Part shown: piece after piece, positions 1 to 7,916 of the stretch
How the letters are laid out: each line of letters begins with the position of its first letter
How positions within the stretch are numbered: position 1 is the stretch's first letter
Source: Treponema sp.
Lineage (GTDB): Bacteria > Spirochaetota > Spirochaetia > Treponematales > Treponemataceae
Direction: 5' to 3'
NCBI GenBank assembly: GCA_023231445.1
Contig: JALNVF010000095.1
Coordinates: forward strand, 1-12,817
Length of the DNA stretch: 12,817 nucleotides
Program-made: the position numbers and the translations under genes
The notes under the pieces: model-generated
Told to the model about the DNA's origin: nothing
The model's input: the letters and a program-made list of their open reading frames with translations, nothing else
Databases searched by the model: none

Positions 1-938
1 CTGTATGTAGCATCGTATCCTTTGAGCGTATTTTTGTACGATTCCATACTTTTCCAGAATGTGTAGAATTCGGAATCTTTATTATATGCATCCGCGTAGA
101 TACGCGCTGCCTGTGCGTCGGCATCGCCTTTAATTTCTTCAGATTTACGGTACGCTTCAGAACTTATGGTGCGCTTTTCATTGTCGAGCTTGCCCATCCA
201 CTCCGCTTTTTTACCTTCACCGAGCGAGCGGTATGCCTGAGCGACCTGATTGCGCTCCTTTATCATGCGGTTGTACACACTCTGCGTAAGTTCGTCCGAA
301 TATTTTATCTGACGCGGCACAATGTCGATTACTTCAAGTCCGTATTCCGGAACAAGTTCGTTCGCGTCTGCAGTCATTTCTTTGCAGAGTTCGTCTCTTC
401 CGCGGGTGACAGATTCCTTTACGTTATTTACGTTGACCAGAGATTCGATTTCCTTTGTCTCTTCGTCTTCCGCTCCTGCAGAGATACCTGCACGATCGTT
501 GATAATATTGGAACTGCGCACGATTTCACTGAGTCTGTTTGCTGTAATAACAGTACGGGTGGAAGAGTCAATAATGTCGCTCAGTCTGTTATATGCGGAA
601 TCGAGTGTCTTGAAGCTTTTGTAGAACTGTACCGGATCCGTAATACGCCAGCGGCTTGTCGTGTCTACCACAATGAATTGATTTTCTTTCGTTGGAATAC
701 GCTGTGAGTCGCCATCAATAGAAAGGATGAGTTTTGGATATGTCGTGACCTGATCAATAAACGGAATCTTAAAATAAAGACCAGCCTGCGTATGAGTATT
801 GGTAATGCTGCCGAACCGGGTTATAACAGACTGATAGCCTTCTTTAATAACATAGAACGGTCCTGACGCGAAGAAAATAATCAGAACCGCAATTACTAAT
901 AAAAGTGAAAGATAGAATTTTTTCAGGGATTTACTCAT
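1..938 (-). CDS. hflC: HflC, SPFH/band-7 membrane protease regulator (3' end cut by window edge)
   Basis: HflC pairs with HflK in a large membrane assembly that encloses and modulates the FtsH AAA protease; this role is known from E. coli, not shown here. About 312 residues are visible, starting MSKSLKKFYLS. One N-terminal membrane segment (about residues 9-27) is followed by the band-7 start (PFYVIKEGYQSVITRFGS) and the long SPFH/coiled-coil region, including the conserved stretch around VYNRMIKERNQVAQAYRS and the alanine-rich GDADAQAARIYADAY. The usual length is near 330 residues, so only a short C-terminus is missing beyond position 1. The ATG (936-938) overlaps the hflK stop as ATGA. A good AAGGAG (946-951) lies 7 nt upstream inside hflK, so translation is probably coupled. 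No ftsH is visible nearby. Confidence 0.95.
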   Translation of the reverse strand, partial: MSKSLKKFYLSLLLVIAVLIIFFASGPFYVIKEGYQSVITRFGSITNTHTQAGLYFKIPFIDQVTTYPKLILSIDGDSQRIPTKENQFIVVDTTSRWRITDPVQFYKSFKTLDSAYNRLSDIIDSSTRTVITANRLSEIVRSSNIINDRAGISAGAEDEETKEIESLVNVNNVKESVTRGRDELCKEMTADANELVPEYGLEVIDIVPRQIKYSDELTQSVYNRMIKERNQVAQAYRSLGEGKKAEWMGKLDNEKRTISSEAYRKSEEIKGDADAQAARIYADAYNKDSEFYTFWKSMESYKNTLKGYDATY

Positions 939-1927
939 TGAGCTGCTCCTTTTTCTGAAGATGACGGATTATTTCCCGTCAGCGATTTTATCGGAAGAAT
1001 ATTTGTAAGTTTACCGTCTATGAGTGTTGGTTTTGTATCAGAGCTGAATAACTCGTCCATAGTCTCAAGATAGAGCCGTTCGCGTGTTACCAGTGGTGAA
1101 CGGCGGTATTCATCATATACTGAATTGAATCGTGCAACGTCGCCTTTTGCCTTGTTTACACGTTCTGTAGCGTATCCCTGTGCCATTTGAAGCTGCTGAT
1201 CTGCTTCGCCCTTGGCTTTCGGAATTTCAGAGTTGTAAGCTTCTTTTCCCTCATTGATAAAACGGTTCATGTCCTGAATTGCCTTGTTTACATCTTCGAA
1301 TGCATCCTGTACACCCTGCGGAGGTACGATGTTCTGCAGCTTTACTGCAATTACGCTTATGCCCAGTCCGAGTTGTTTGAAATTTTCGTTCATCATTTCC
1401 AGGGACTGCGTTTCGATATTGCTGCGTTCCGGACCCATAACGTCGAGAATCGCTCTGTCGCCGACGAGTGCGTTTATTACGGAGCGTGATATATCGCGGA
1501 TTGTCTGCGTCCGCTCCTGTACGTTGAATAACCAAGCCTTTGGATCAACAATCCTGTATTGAATAATCCATTCGACGTTTACAATATTCAAATCTCCGGT
1601 GAGCATCGTGGATTCGTCGACAATGTTATTACGGTATTCGTTGTTTCGTCCCGCTTTTACCGTTGTAAAGCCGAACTGTTCTGACTGGACAACTTTAACC
1701 GGAATATTGTAATTTTTGTCTATTCCGAACGGGAGTTTCAGGTGAAGCCCCGGACCGACGGTAGCGTTGTACTTTCCGAATCTTGTAATAATTGCCTGTT
1801 CCGTCTCATCGACAGAATAGAAATTGCTTTCAACTGCTACGATTGCTACTATGATGACGATAAGCCAGATGATGGCAGACGGTTTGGAAAAGAACCGCTT
1901 AATACTTTCCTTGTTGACTTTTCCCAT
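935..1927 (-). CDS. hflK: HflK, SPFH/band-7 membrane protease regulator
   Basis: Partner of HflC in the FtsH-regulating membrane complex (family knowledge). 330 residues from the ATG at 1927. Visible parts: a short basic N-terminus; one membrane segment at about residues 18-33 (IIWLIVIIVAIVAV); the band-7 entry (FYSVDETEQAIITRFGKY, residues 36-53); the family stretch VGPGLHLKLPFGID; VEWIIQYRIVDPKAWLFNV; and the helical part ending in EIPKAKGEADQQLQMAQGYA. It is shorter than E. coli HflK (about 419 residues), which has an added N-terminal region. An in-frame TTG at 1942 would add five residues, but the ATG at 1927 is preferred because GGGGG (about 1936-1940) sits 8 nt upstream as a ribosome-binding site. 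The stop overlaps the hflC start by 4 nt, so the two are one operon. Confidence 0.95.
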   Translation of the reverse strand: MGKVNKESIKRFFSKPSAIIWLIVIIVAIVAVESNFYSVDETEQAIITRFGKYNATVGPGLHLKLPFGIDKNYNIPVKVVQSEQFGFTTVKAGRNNEYRNNIVDESTMLTGDLNIVNVEWIIQYRIVDPKAWLFNVQERTQTIRDISRSVINALVGDRAILDVMGPERSNIETQSLEMMNENFKQLGLGISVIAVKLQNIVPPQGVQDAFEDVNKAIQDMNRFINEGKEAYNSEIPKAKGEADQQLQMAQGYATERVNKAKGDVARFNSVYDEYRRSPLVTRERLYLETMDELFSSDTKPTLIDGKLTNILPIKSLTGNNPSSSEKGAAQ

Positions 1928-1960
1928 TAAAAATGCCCCCAAATATAAGGTTATAATTTA

Positions 1961-1989
1961 AAAATATAGGTATTATGATAAAAAAACAA
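1961..1989 (-). promoter_or_regulatory. weak candidate promoter for hflKC
   Basis: On the minus strand TTGTTT (1984-1989) is followed after 17 nt by TATTTT (1961-1966), about 33 nt upstream of the hflK ATG. The match to the sigma-70 consensus is only partial, and the 100-bp spacer is AT-rich, so chance matches are expected. No terminator hairpin for arfB is seen in this spacer, so read-through from arfB into hflKC is possible. Confidence 0.3.
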
Positions 1990-2042
1990 GGTGAAAATCA
2001 GGAACTGTACTTTAAATATGTAATGTTTTTTTCATCTTTACC

Positions 2043-2456
2043 TCAATATGAAATAGTACCCCTGTGTTTTTTTATATCCGATCTCAGTTTTTTTACTTTC
2101 AGCCGTCGTTCCCGGGAAGCCTTTGTCGGCTTTGTTGTGCGTCTTTTTTTTGTTATATGTGCCGCACCTGCAATTTTCGCTTCGAGCCGTATAAGTGCTG
2201 TTTCTCTGTTTTTTCCCTGAAAACGTTCATCCTGTACGTCGATACACAACTGTCCGTCATTGTTTATACTGTTTGAAAGACGTTTTTTTACGAGTGTTTT
2301 TTCTGCGTCTGTCAGTCCGTCTATTTCTTCTATATTAATAAATGCATGAACCTTTGTGTTCACTTTATTTACGTTCTGTCCTCCGGAGCCCCCTGACCGG
2401 GCAAACGTCATAACCGTATGAGAAATAATACTTTCGTGCAGTTCTTTTCTGTTCAT
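2043..2456 (-). CDS. arfB: ArfB/YaeJ/ICT1-type peptidyl-tRNA hydrolase (ribosome rescue)
   Basis: A codon-independent release factor of 137 residues. Family members enter stalled ribosomes lacking a stop codon and hydrolyse peptidyl-tRNA. The catalytic GGQ is at residues 25-27 inside RSGGSGGQNVNKVNTKVHA, the class-I release-factor signature. There is no stop-codon recognition domain. The C-terminus is a strongly basic tail (KKRRTTKPTKASRERRLKVK, then KKLRSDIKKHRG), which in ArfB occupies the empty mRNA channel. Length matches E. coli ArfB (about 140). The start is set at MNRKELHE because it aligns with family N-termini; an upstream in-frame extension (to 2537) reads as non-conserved, cysteine/tyrosine-rich sequence. 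No Shine-Dalgarno is visible before this ATG. Divergent from the ABC exporter genes. The basic tail separates it from full-length RF1/RF2; the less similar RF-H group is an alternative. Confidence 0.9.
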   Translation of the reverse strand: MNRKELHESIISHTVMTFARSGGSGGQNVNKVNTKVHAFINIEEIDGLTDAEKTLVKKRLSNSINNDGQLCIDVQDERFQGKNRETALIRLEAKIAGAAHITKKRRTTKPTKASRERRLKVKKLRSDIKKHRGTISY

Positions 2457-2462
2457 ATTGAT

Positions 2463-2468
2463 ATAGTA
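2463..2468 (-). promoter_or_regulatory. -10-like hexamer directly before arfB (possible leaderless start)
   Basis: TACTAT on the minus strand ends 6 nt before the arfB ATG, and no Shine-Dalgarno lies between. If used, transcription would start at or next to the ATG. The hexamer matches the consensus at only 4 of 6 positions and no good -35 is seen 17 nt upstream. Confidence 0.25.
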
Positions 2469-2569
2469 TCTTACGAAGCAGGAAAAGTACACAGAAAACA
2501 TCAGAATAGCGGAATGACCCGTACTTTGATATAACATCTTTTTTATGGTAATTTTTATGATTTTTGTAG

Positions 2570-2575
2570 TATATT
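2570..2575 (+). promoter_or_regulatory. -10-like hexamer directly before the first ABC gene
   Basis: TATATT lies 7 nt before the ATG at 2583, within very AT-rich DNA. There is no Shine-Dalgarno before that ATG. The position predicts an mRNA that begins at the start codon. No convincing -35 hexamer is seen at the normal distance. Confidence 0.35.
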
Positions 2576-2582
2576 CTGATAT

Positions 2583-4349
2583 ATGTCTACAGTAAAAACT
2601 CTTACGGCAGGAATGGAAAAAAAATACGTTCTATACACATTCCTGTCTCCGCTTACGATGGTCGGGGAAGTCGTTATGGAGACGATAATTCCGTATATCA
2701 TGGCTATGATAATAGACGTTGGCATTTCAAACCGCGATATTAATTATGTACTCCGAACCGGCCTTGTTATGATAGGCTGTGCATGTCTTTCGCTTGTATG
2801 CGGGGTTGCCGGAGGACGTCTTGCTGCTGTTGCATCTCAGGGTTTTTCCCACAATCTGAGAAGGAACCTTTTTGCAAAGGTTCAGGGATTTTCTTTTGGT
2901 AATGTCGACAAGTTCAGTTCTGCTTCTCTTGTAACTCGTTTGACGACAGATGTGACGAATACGCAGAATGTGTACCAGATGGTGATCAGAATGTCCGCAA
3001 GGGCGCCTTTTATGCTTATTGCAGGGACTATTATGGCGTGTATGATAAATCTTCAGCTGGCATCACTGTTCATTTTCGCAATTCCTGTGCTAGCTGTTGC
3101 AATTGTGCTTATCGGTTCAACTGCCTATCCCCGTTTCAGTACCATGCTCGGCAGATATGATAAAATGAATAACACGGTACAGGAGAACCTCATAGCAATT
3201 CGCGTTGTAAAAGCGTTTGTTCGTGCCGGCTGGGAAGACGAAAAATTCGATAAAGCTGCAGACAGCGTCAGGGCTGCGCAGGTAAACGCAGAAAAAGTGA
3301 TTGTCCTTCTCATGCCGATTATGCAGATTGTCGTTTATGTTACCATGATTGCGGCTTTATGGCTGGGCGGTAGAAAAATTGTTGCCGGCGACATGAAAGC
3401 CGGTGAACTTATCAGTTTTCTGACATACATTACACAGATTCTTATGTCTCTCATGATGCTCGGCATGATTTTTGTTATGCTTGTTCTTTCTCGTGCATCG
3501 GTTCAGCGGATTACGGAGGTTCTGGACGAAACAAGCGAGATTACGTCGCCTGCGGGAGGTCTTAGTACGGTTGCCGACGGTTCAATTGATTTTGAACATG
3601 TATCGTTCAGCTATACAAAAAGAGCCGGTAACTGTGTTTTAGACGATATAAACATACATATAAGAAGCGGTCAGGTAGTGGGCATTATAGGAGGAACAGG
3701 GGCTTCAAAGACAACTCTTGTTTCGCTCATTCCTCGTTTGTACGATACTTTGTCCGGATCGGTGAGTGTAGGCGGCAGAAACGTAAAAGATTACGATCTG
3801 ATACCGCTTCGTGACAGTGTAGCAATGGTTTTACAGAAAAATGTTCTGTTCAGCGGCACGATCAGGGATAATCTGAAATGGGGCAGCAGAAATGCAACTG
3901 ACGAACAGCTTGTTGCCGCATGCAGGGCAGCCGACGCGGACAGTTTTATTATGTCGTTTCCGAAAGGATACGACACGGAACTGGGGCAGGGCGGAGTAAA
4001 TGTTTCGGGCGGGCAGAAACAGCGTCTGTGCATTGCACGTGCGCTGCTTAAAAATCCTAAAATACTTATTCTTGACGACAGTACAAGTGCTGTCGATACG
4101 GCGACGGAAAGTCGTATCCGGGATGCGCTCAAAAGCGCGCATCCCGAGACAACAAAAATAATAATAGCTCAGCGCATATCATCTGTGAAGGATGCTGATG
4201 TTATATTCGTGCTTGATGACGGAAAGATCAGCGGATACGGAACGCACGACGAGCTTCTTACAAATAATAAGATTTACCGGGAAGTGTATGATTCACAGCA
4301 GACGGGCGGCGATGCCGATTTAGGCGGCTCCGCAGAAGGAGGCAACTGA
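2583..4349 (+). CDS. ABC exporter half-transporter, degenerate-site subunit of a heterodimer
   Basis: 588 residues: a six-helix transmembrane domain (about 15-305) followed by a nucleotide-binding domain (about 330-570). Motifs: Walker A GGTGASKT (370-377), Q-loop Gln418, signature VSGGQ (474-478), Walker B ILILDD with Asp499 where the catalytic Glu is usual, and Gln530 where the switch His is usual (IIIAQR). These changes mark the subunit that supplies the Walker motifs of the non-hydrolysing site in heterodimeric exporters of the TM287/288 and BmrCD type; its intact signature serves the active site of the partner. The Ser in Walker A is, as far as I recall, common in this subfamily. The partner gene starts 1 nt downstream. 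The ATG lacks a Shine-Dalgarno. The substrate (drug, lipid or peptide) cannot be inferred. Confidence 0.96.
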   Translation: MSTVKTLTAGMEKKYVLYTFLSPLTMVGEVVMETIIPYIMAMIIDVGISNRDINYVLRTGLVMIGCACLSLVCGVAGGRLAAVASQGFSHNLRRNLFAKVQGFSFGNVDKFSSASLVTRLTTDVTNTQNVYQMVIRMSARAPFMLIAGTIMACMINLQLASLFIFAIPVLAVAIVLIGSTAYPRFSTMLGRYDKMNNTVQENLIAIRVVKAFVRAGWEDEKFDKAADSVRAAQVNAEKVIVLLMPIMQIVVYVTMIAALWLGGRKIVAGDMKAGELISFLTYITQILMSLMMLGMIFVMLVLSRASVQRITEVLDETSEITSPAGGLSTVADGSIDFEHVSFSYTKRAGNCVLDDINIHIRSGQVVGIIGGTGASKTTLVSLIPRLYDTLSGSVSVGGRNVKDYDLIPLRDSVAMVLQKNVLFSGTIRDNLKWGSRNATDEQLVAACRAADADSFIMSFPKGYDTELGQGGVNVSGGQKQRLCIARALLKNPKILILDDSTSAVDTATESRIRDALKSAHPETTKIIIAQRISSVKDADVIFVLDDGKISGYGTHDELLTNNKIYREVYDSQQTGGDADLGGSAEGGN

Positions 4350-4350
4350 T

Positions 4351-6255
4351 ATGCCGGGACCGAATCAAAGAAGAGGTTTTGCAAAACCCAGAAATGCGCG
4401 CGGAACTATCATGCGGCTTCTTAAATACATGGGGAAGTACAAGTCGCTCTGGATATTTGTGTTTATTGCTGTTATAACAAGTTCTCTTGCAGGCGTGGCA
4501 GGGTCGTATATTATAAAGCCTGCCCTTAATAATTATATTATCCCGCTGATTGGTCAGCAGCATCCTGATATGAAAGGATTTGCCTCAATGCTTATAACCA
4601 TGCTGGGGATTTTTGCATTCGGAGCGTTTGCAACATGGGTCAATTCACGTCTCATGGTGTTTATCTCAACAAATGTGTTGTACAACATCCGCACCGATTT
4701 GTTTAACAGGCTTGAGACGCTTCCGATAAAATATTACGACGCTCATCCTCATGGGGAAATAATGTCGCGGTTTACGAACGATACGGATACTCTGCGCGAT
4801 ATGCTCAGCCAGAGCGTGCCGCAGCTTATGTCATCTGTCGTGACAGTGACAAGTGTTTTCGTCATGATGCTGGTTCTGAGTCCCGTTCTTACGGCAGTTG
4901 TCATTGTTTCAATTTTTCTCATGATGGTTCTTGCAGCGAAGATCGGTAAGCGGAGTGCGGCAGCGTTCCGCGACCAGCAGAAGAATCTTGGTATTGTTAA
5001 TGGCTATATAGAGGAGTTAATCGAAGGACAGCGCGTCGTAAAAGTATTTAATCATGAGGATGAGTCAATTACTCAGTTTGCGGTCCTTAATGACAATCTT
5101 TGTGCAGCAGGTACGTCGGCAAATACATATGCCAATATACTTATGCCGATGATGGGAAATCTATCACATGTCCAGTATGCGCTTGTTGCAATCTGCGGGG
5201 CATTTCTCGTTATAAGCGGTCACATGGATCTTGGGACGATTGCAGCTTTTCTGCAGTATACAAGAACTTTCAGTCAGCCTGTTACTATGATGAGTCAGCA
5301 GTTTAACAGTATCCTGAACGCCCTTGCGGGCGCCGAACGGATTTTTGCAGTGATTGATGAAAAACCTGAAATTGACGACGGCTCTATAAAACTGGTGAAT
5401 GCGTATGAGGCAGGTGCCAGCGCAGAGGGCACGGACAGACATCTTGTACAGTCTTATGCATTTACAGGCGAATGGGCATGGAAGAAACCGGATGAAGTCC
5501 GCCTTGAAAAACTCCAGGGTGACGTTGTATTTGATCATGTTACGTTCGGATACGAGCCGGAAAAAATCGTTCTGCACGACATATGTATGCGTGCGCTTCC
5601 TGGGCAGAAAATTGCTCTCGTGGGTTCGACGGGAAGCGGCAAGACGACAACAACGAATCTGCTTACTCGGTTTTACGATATTCCTGCGGGCTCCGGTTCT
5701 ATAACCTGCGACGGAATTCCGTTAACCGCAATAAAGAAGGACGATCTTAGGCGTTCTCTTGGTATGGTGCTGCAGGATACACATCTTTTTACCGGTACGG
5801 TCCGGGAAAATATTAAATACGGAAATCTGGAGGCGAGTGAAGTACAGATAGAGGAAGCTGCAAAACTTGCCAATGCTGATACATTTATCCGCCATCTTGA
5901 ACACGGATATGACACGGTTATTTCCGGCGATGGAGGCAATCTGAGCCAGGGGCAGCGGCAGCTTCTTGCAATTGCACGTGCGGCTGTAGCGGATCCGCCC
6001 GTACTTATTCTGGACGAAGCGACGAGTTCAATTGATACGCGTACGGAAGCAATGATTCAGAAGGGCATGGACAGTCTTATGAAGGGCAGAACAGTATTTG
6101 TTATAGCTCACCGTCTGAGTACTGTCCGCAATGCTGATGAAATCATCGTACTGGAACACGGTATGATCATTGAACGCGGCACACATGATGAACTTATGAT
6201 AAAGAAGGGAAGATATTATCACCTGTATACCGGTAACAGCATTGCTGTCGAATGA
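4351..6255 (+). CDS. ABC exporter half-transporter, catalytic subunit of the heterodimer
   Basis: 634 residues: transmembrane domain (about 30-320), a longer linker (about 340-390, with the subfamily-like FTGEWAWKKP), and a nucleotide-binding domain from about 392. Motifs: Walker A GSTGSGKT (425-432), Q-loop Gln475, signature LSQGQ (531-535) with Gln replacing the first Gly, Walker B VLILDE with catalytic Glu556, and switch His587 (VIAHRLS). The altered signature faces the degenerate Walker site of the upstream subunit, while this subunit's intact Walker B and His form the hydrolysing site. The start is well supported: AGAAGGAGG (4334-4342) ends 8 nt before the ATG, and the upstream stop is 1 nt away. 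The two are co-transcribed and presumably made in equal amounts. Confidence 0.97.
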   Translation: MPGPNQRRGFAKPRNARGTIMRLLKYMGKYKSLWIFVFIAVITSSLAGVAGSYIIKPALNNYIIPLIGQQHPDMKGFASMLITMLGIFAFGAFATWVNSRLMVFISTNVLYNIRTDLFNRLETLPIKYYDAHPHGEIMSRFTNDTDTLRDMLSQSVPQLMSSVVTVTSVFVMMLVLSPVLTAVVIVSIFLMMVLAAKIGKRSAAAFRDQQKNLGIVNGYIEELIEGQRVVKVFNHEDESITQFAVLNDNLCAAGTSANTYANILMPMMGNLSHVQYALVAICGAFLVISGHMDLGTIAAFLQYTRTFSQPVTMMSQQFNSILNALAGAERIFAVIDEKPEIDDGSIKLVNAYEAGASAEGTDRHLVQSYAFTGEWAWKKPDEVRLEKLQGDVVFDHVTFGYEPEKIVLHDICMRALPGQKIALVGSTGSGKTTTTNLLTRFYDIPAGSGSITCDGIPLTAIKKDDLRRSLGMVLQDTHLFTGTVRENIKYGNLEASEVQIEEAAKLANADTFIRHLEHGYDTVISGDGGNLSQGQRQLLAIARAAVADPPVLILDEATSSIDTRTEAMIQKGMDSLMKGRTVFVIAHRLSTVRNADEIIVLEHGMIIERGTHDELMIKKGRYYHLYTGNSIAVE

Positions 6256-6264
6256 TATATATGA

Positions 6265-6294
6265 AACAGGGCAGAAAAAATATTCTGCCCTGTT
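6265..6294. terminator. 12-bp hairpin between convergent ABC and glyA genes
   Basis: 6265-6276 and 6283-6294 form a perfect 12-bp inverted repeat (arms AACAGGGCAGAA and TTCTGCCCTGTT) around a 6-nt loop. It lies 9 nt after the ABC stop and 13 nt after the glyA stop on the other strand, so it is placed to end both transcripts. Neither side has a long uninterrupted U-run (TTGTAATT on plus, TTTCATATAT on minus), so it may work as a weak terminator, a 3'-end stabiliser, or both. Confidence 0.75.
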
Positions 6295-6307
6295 GTAATT
6301 ATGGCTG

Positions 6308-7807
6308 TTACTTTACGAATTCCTTTTTAAGGAAGTCAAGATCAAGTTCCGGATAAAGCACATGTTTTGAAAGCAGTGTCTTTACACGTTTTTTTGCCGC
6401 TGTTTCCACTTCCTGCGCAAGTTCAATTTTGCCTTTTGCCGGTTTTCCTACTTTTGTAAGTCCCGGTTTTGTTCCTCTGAGTACGCAATCGATAATGGCG
6501 GCAACTTCTTTCATATCTTCTGTGTTCATGCCGAGTGTCGTAATGCCCGGAGTACCGACCCGGATACCGGATGTCCACCACGGACCGTTTTTGTCGAACG
6601 GTAAGGCGTTTGCATTGAGCGTGACGCCGCATTTAAACATTGCTGCTTCTGCCTGTTTTCCGGTAAGACCGTATGTCGTTACGTCGATAAGCATAAGATG
6701 GTTTTCAGTTCCGCCTGTCTGAAGACGCATTCCGAGTTTCTGACATTCTGCTGCCAGTGCCTGTGCGTTAGCGACGACGCTGTGTGCCCACTGCTGGTAA
6801 GCAGGTGTCCGCGCTTCTTTAAATGCAACAGCCTTTGCAGCAATAATCTGATTAAGTGGCCCACCCAGTACCATCGGACATCCTTTATTAACGTCATCGA
6901 TGAATTCTTTTTTGCAGAGTATGAGTGCACCCCGTGGTCCGCGGAGTGTTTTGTGAGTTGTTGTAGTAACAATATCCGCCCATTTTACCGGATCGTAATC
7001 ATCCGTGAATACTTTACCGGCGACAAGTCCTGCAAAGTGCGCCATATCCACCATTAATACAGCTCCGCATTTATCTGCAATTTCTCGGAAACGGCGGAAG
7101 TTTATTTTGCGGGGATATGCCGAAAATCCTGTCAGAAGAATAAGCGGTTTTACTTCCACCGCCTGTTTTTCTATTGCGTCATAATCGAGAAGACCTGTTT
7201 CCCTGTCGACTGTATACGGATGGCTTTCGAACATTTTTGCGGAAACATTCATACGATACCCGTGGGTAAGATGTCCGCCTGAATAGTAGTCCAGCCCCAT
7301 AAGTCTCTGATTGCCCAGTTTTTTGCGGAGCGTTTCCCACTGTGATTCGGTAAGATCCATGACGCTTTTTACGCCTGATTCTTCAAGAGACGGCATTTCA
7401 ATTTTATGATTAAGTATTGCCCAGTAGGCGACAACATTGGCATCACAGCCTGCATGCGGTTGTACATACGCATAGTCTGCTCCAAAAAGCGCTTCGGCTT
7501 CACGCGCCGCTGCGGATTCGACGGCATCTATATTTTCACATCCGCCGTAATAACGGTGTTCCGGATATCCTTCCGCATATTTGTCAGTCAGCAGATTGCC
7601 CATGGCAGCCTGTACATTAAGTGAGCAGTAATTTTCACTTGCAACAAGTTTTAAATGCGCGCGCTGTGTTTCCAGCTCTTTTACGATACTGGATGCAATC
7701 TCGGGTCCGACAGCAGCGACTTCCTGCAGGTTTGCAACGTATGCAGTCATTGCAGCATCCGGTTTTCCGTTACACTGGGCAAGATAATCTTCCAAAGGTG
7801 TAGACAT
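6308..7807 (-). CDS. glyA: serine hydroxymethyltransferase, long form
   Basis: PLP enzyme that interconverts serine plus tetrahydrofolate with glycine plus 5,10-methylene-tetrahydrofolate, the main cellular source of one-carbon units; cytoplasmic. 499 residues. Visible landmarks: VASENY (55-60), YPEHRYYGG, GGHLTHG, VDMAHFAGL with Asp254 and His257, the PLP lysine Lys286 in TTTTHKTLRGPRG, and Arg416 in GIRVGTP. E. coli GlyA has about 417 residues; the excess here lies in the N-terminus, in an insert of roughly 40 residues before GGHLTHG (around 130-172), and at the C-terminus. The start at 7807 is chosen because GAGAGG lies 7 nt upstream and it gives a normal N-terminus; the reading frame stays open to 8029, but that stretch overlaps the promoter and riboswitch. 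Monocistronic and likely controlled by the ZTP riboswitch. Confidence 0.97.
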   Translation of the reverse strand: MSTPLEDYLAQCNGKPDAAMTAYVANLQEVAAVGPEIASSIVKELETQRAHLKLVASENYCSLNVQAAMGNLLTDKYAEGYPEHRYYGGCENIDAVESAAAREAEALFGADYAYVQPHAGCDANVVAYWAILNHKIEMPSLEESGVKSVMDLTESQWETLRKKLGNQRLMGLDYYSGGHLTHGYRMNVSAKMFESHPYTVDRETGLLDYDAIEKQAVEVKPLILLTGFSAYPRKINFRRFREIADKCGAVLMVDMAHFAGLVAGKVFTDDYDPVKWADIVTTTTHKTLRGPRGALILCKKEFIDDVNKGCPMVLGGPLNQIIAAKAVAFKEARTPAYQQWAHSVVANAQALAAECQKLGMRLQTGGTENHLMLIDVTTYGLTGKQAEAAMFKCGVTLNANALPFDKNGPWWTSGIRVGTPGITTLGMNTEDMKEVAAIIDCVLRGTKPGLTKVGKPAKGKIELAQEVETAAKKRVKTLLSKHVLYPELDLDFLKKEFVK

Positions 7808-7833
7808 TTTTATACCTCTCAAAAACTGATTTT

Positions 7834-7900
7834 CCCCGGTCCAGGCGCGCGGCCGCAGGTTCCCTTCACGATGGTAATTCATCTGAAACGCCAGAAGGAT
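7834..7900 (-). promoter_or_regulatory. ZTP (pfl) riboswitch candidate in the glyA leader
   Basis: Read on the minus strand: UCCUUC, the pseudoknot strand UGGCG (7889-7893), a GAUG/CAUC hairpin with AAUUAC loop (7870-7883), GUGAAG, then a 3' hairpin whose loop carries CGCC followed by UGGAC. GGCG in the first domain can pair with CGCC in the second, the hallmark pseudoknot of ZTP aptamers. As I recall the Fusobacterium ulcerans aptamer, it has GUGG-AAUUAA-CCAC, AUGAAG and GCCGACCGUCUGGGC in the same order; the 3' block here (GCCGCGCGCCUGGAC) agrees at 11 of 15 positions with the same spacing. ZTP riboswitches are known upstream of glyA. Differences: UGGAC rather than UGGGC, and UUC rather than GAC before UGGCG. 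No U-tract follows, so control is probably at translation initiation; ACCU (7857-7860) could pair with AGGU in the ribosome-binding site (7814-7817), which is an inference. Confidence 0.75.
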
Positions 7901-7916
7901 ACTTTGATATATAAAT

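Noticed and set aside
2457..2537. A 27-codon extension of arfB
   Set aside because: The residues do not resemble release-factor N-termini and cover the divergent promoter region; MNRKELHE aligns with the family start.
3690..3713. Ser replacing Gly in the Walker A of the first ABC subunit as a sign of a broken gene
   Set aside because: The Lys and Thr that bind phosphate are intact, and this substitution is, to my knowledge, common in this exporter subfamily's degenerate subunit.
5164..5577. A 137-codon open frame on the minus strand
   Set aside because: It lies wholly inside the well-supported second ABC gene, resembles no family I know, and has no promoter or ribosome-binding site.
7808..7910. 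Glycine or tetrahydrofolate riboswitch in the glyA leader
   Set aside because: The conserved cores of those classes as I know them are absent; the ZTP motif blocks fit in order and spacing instead.
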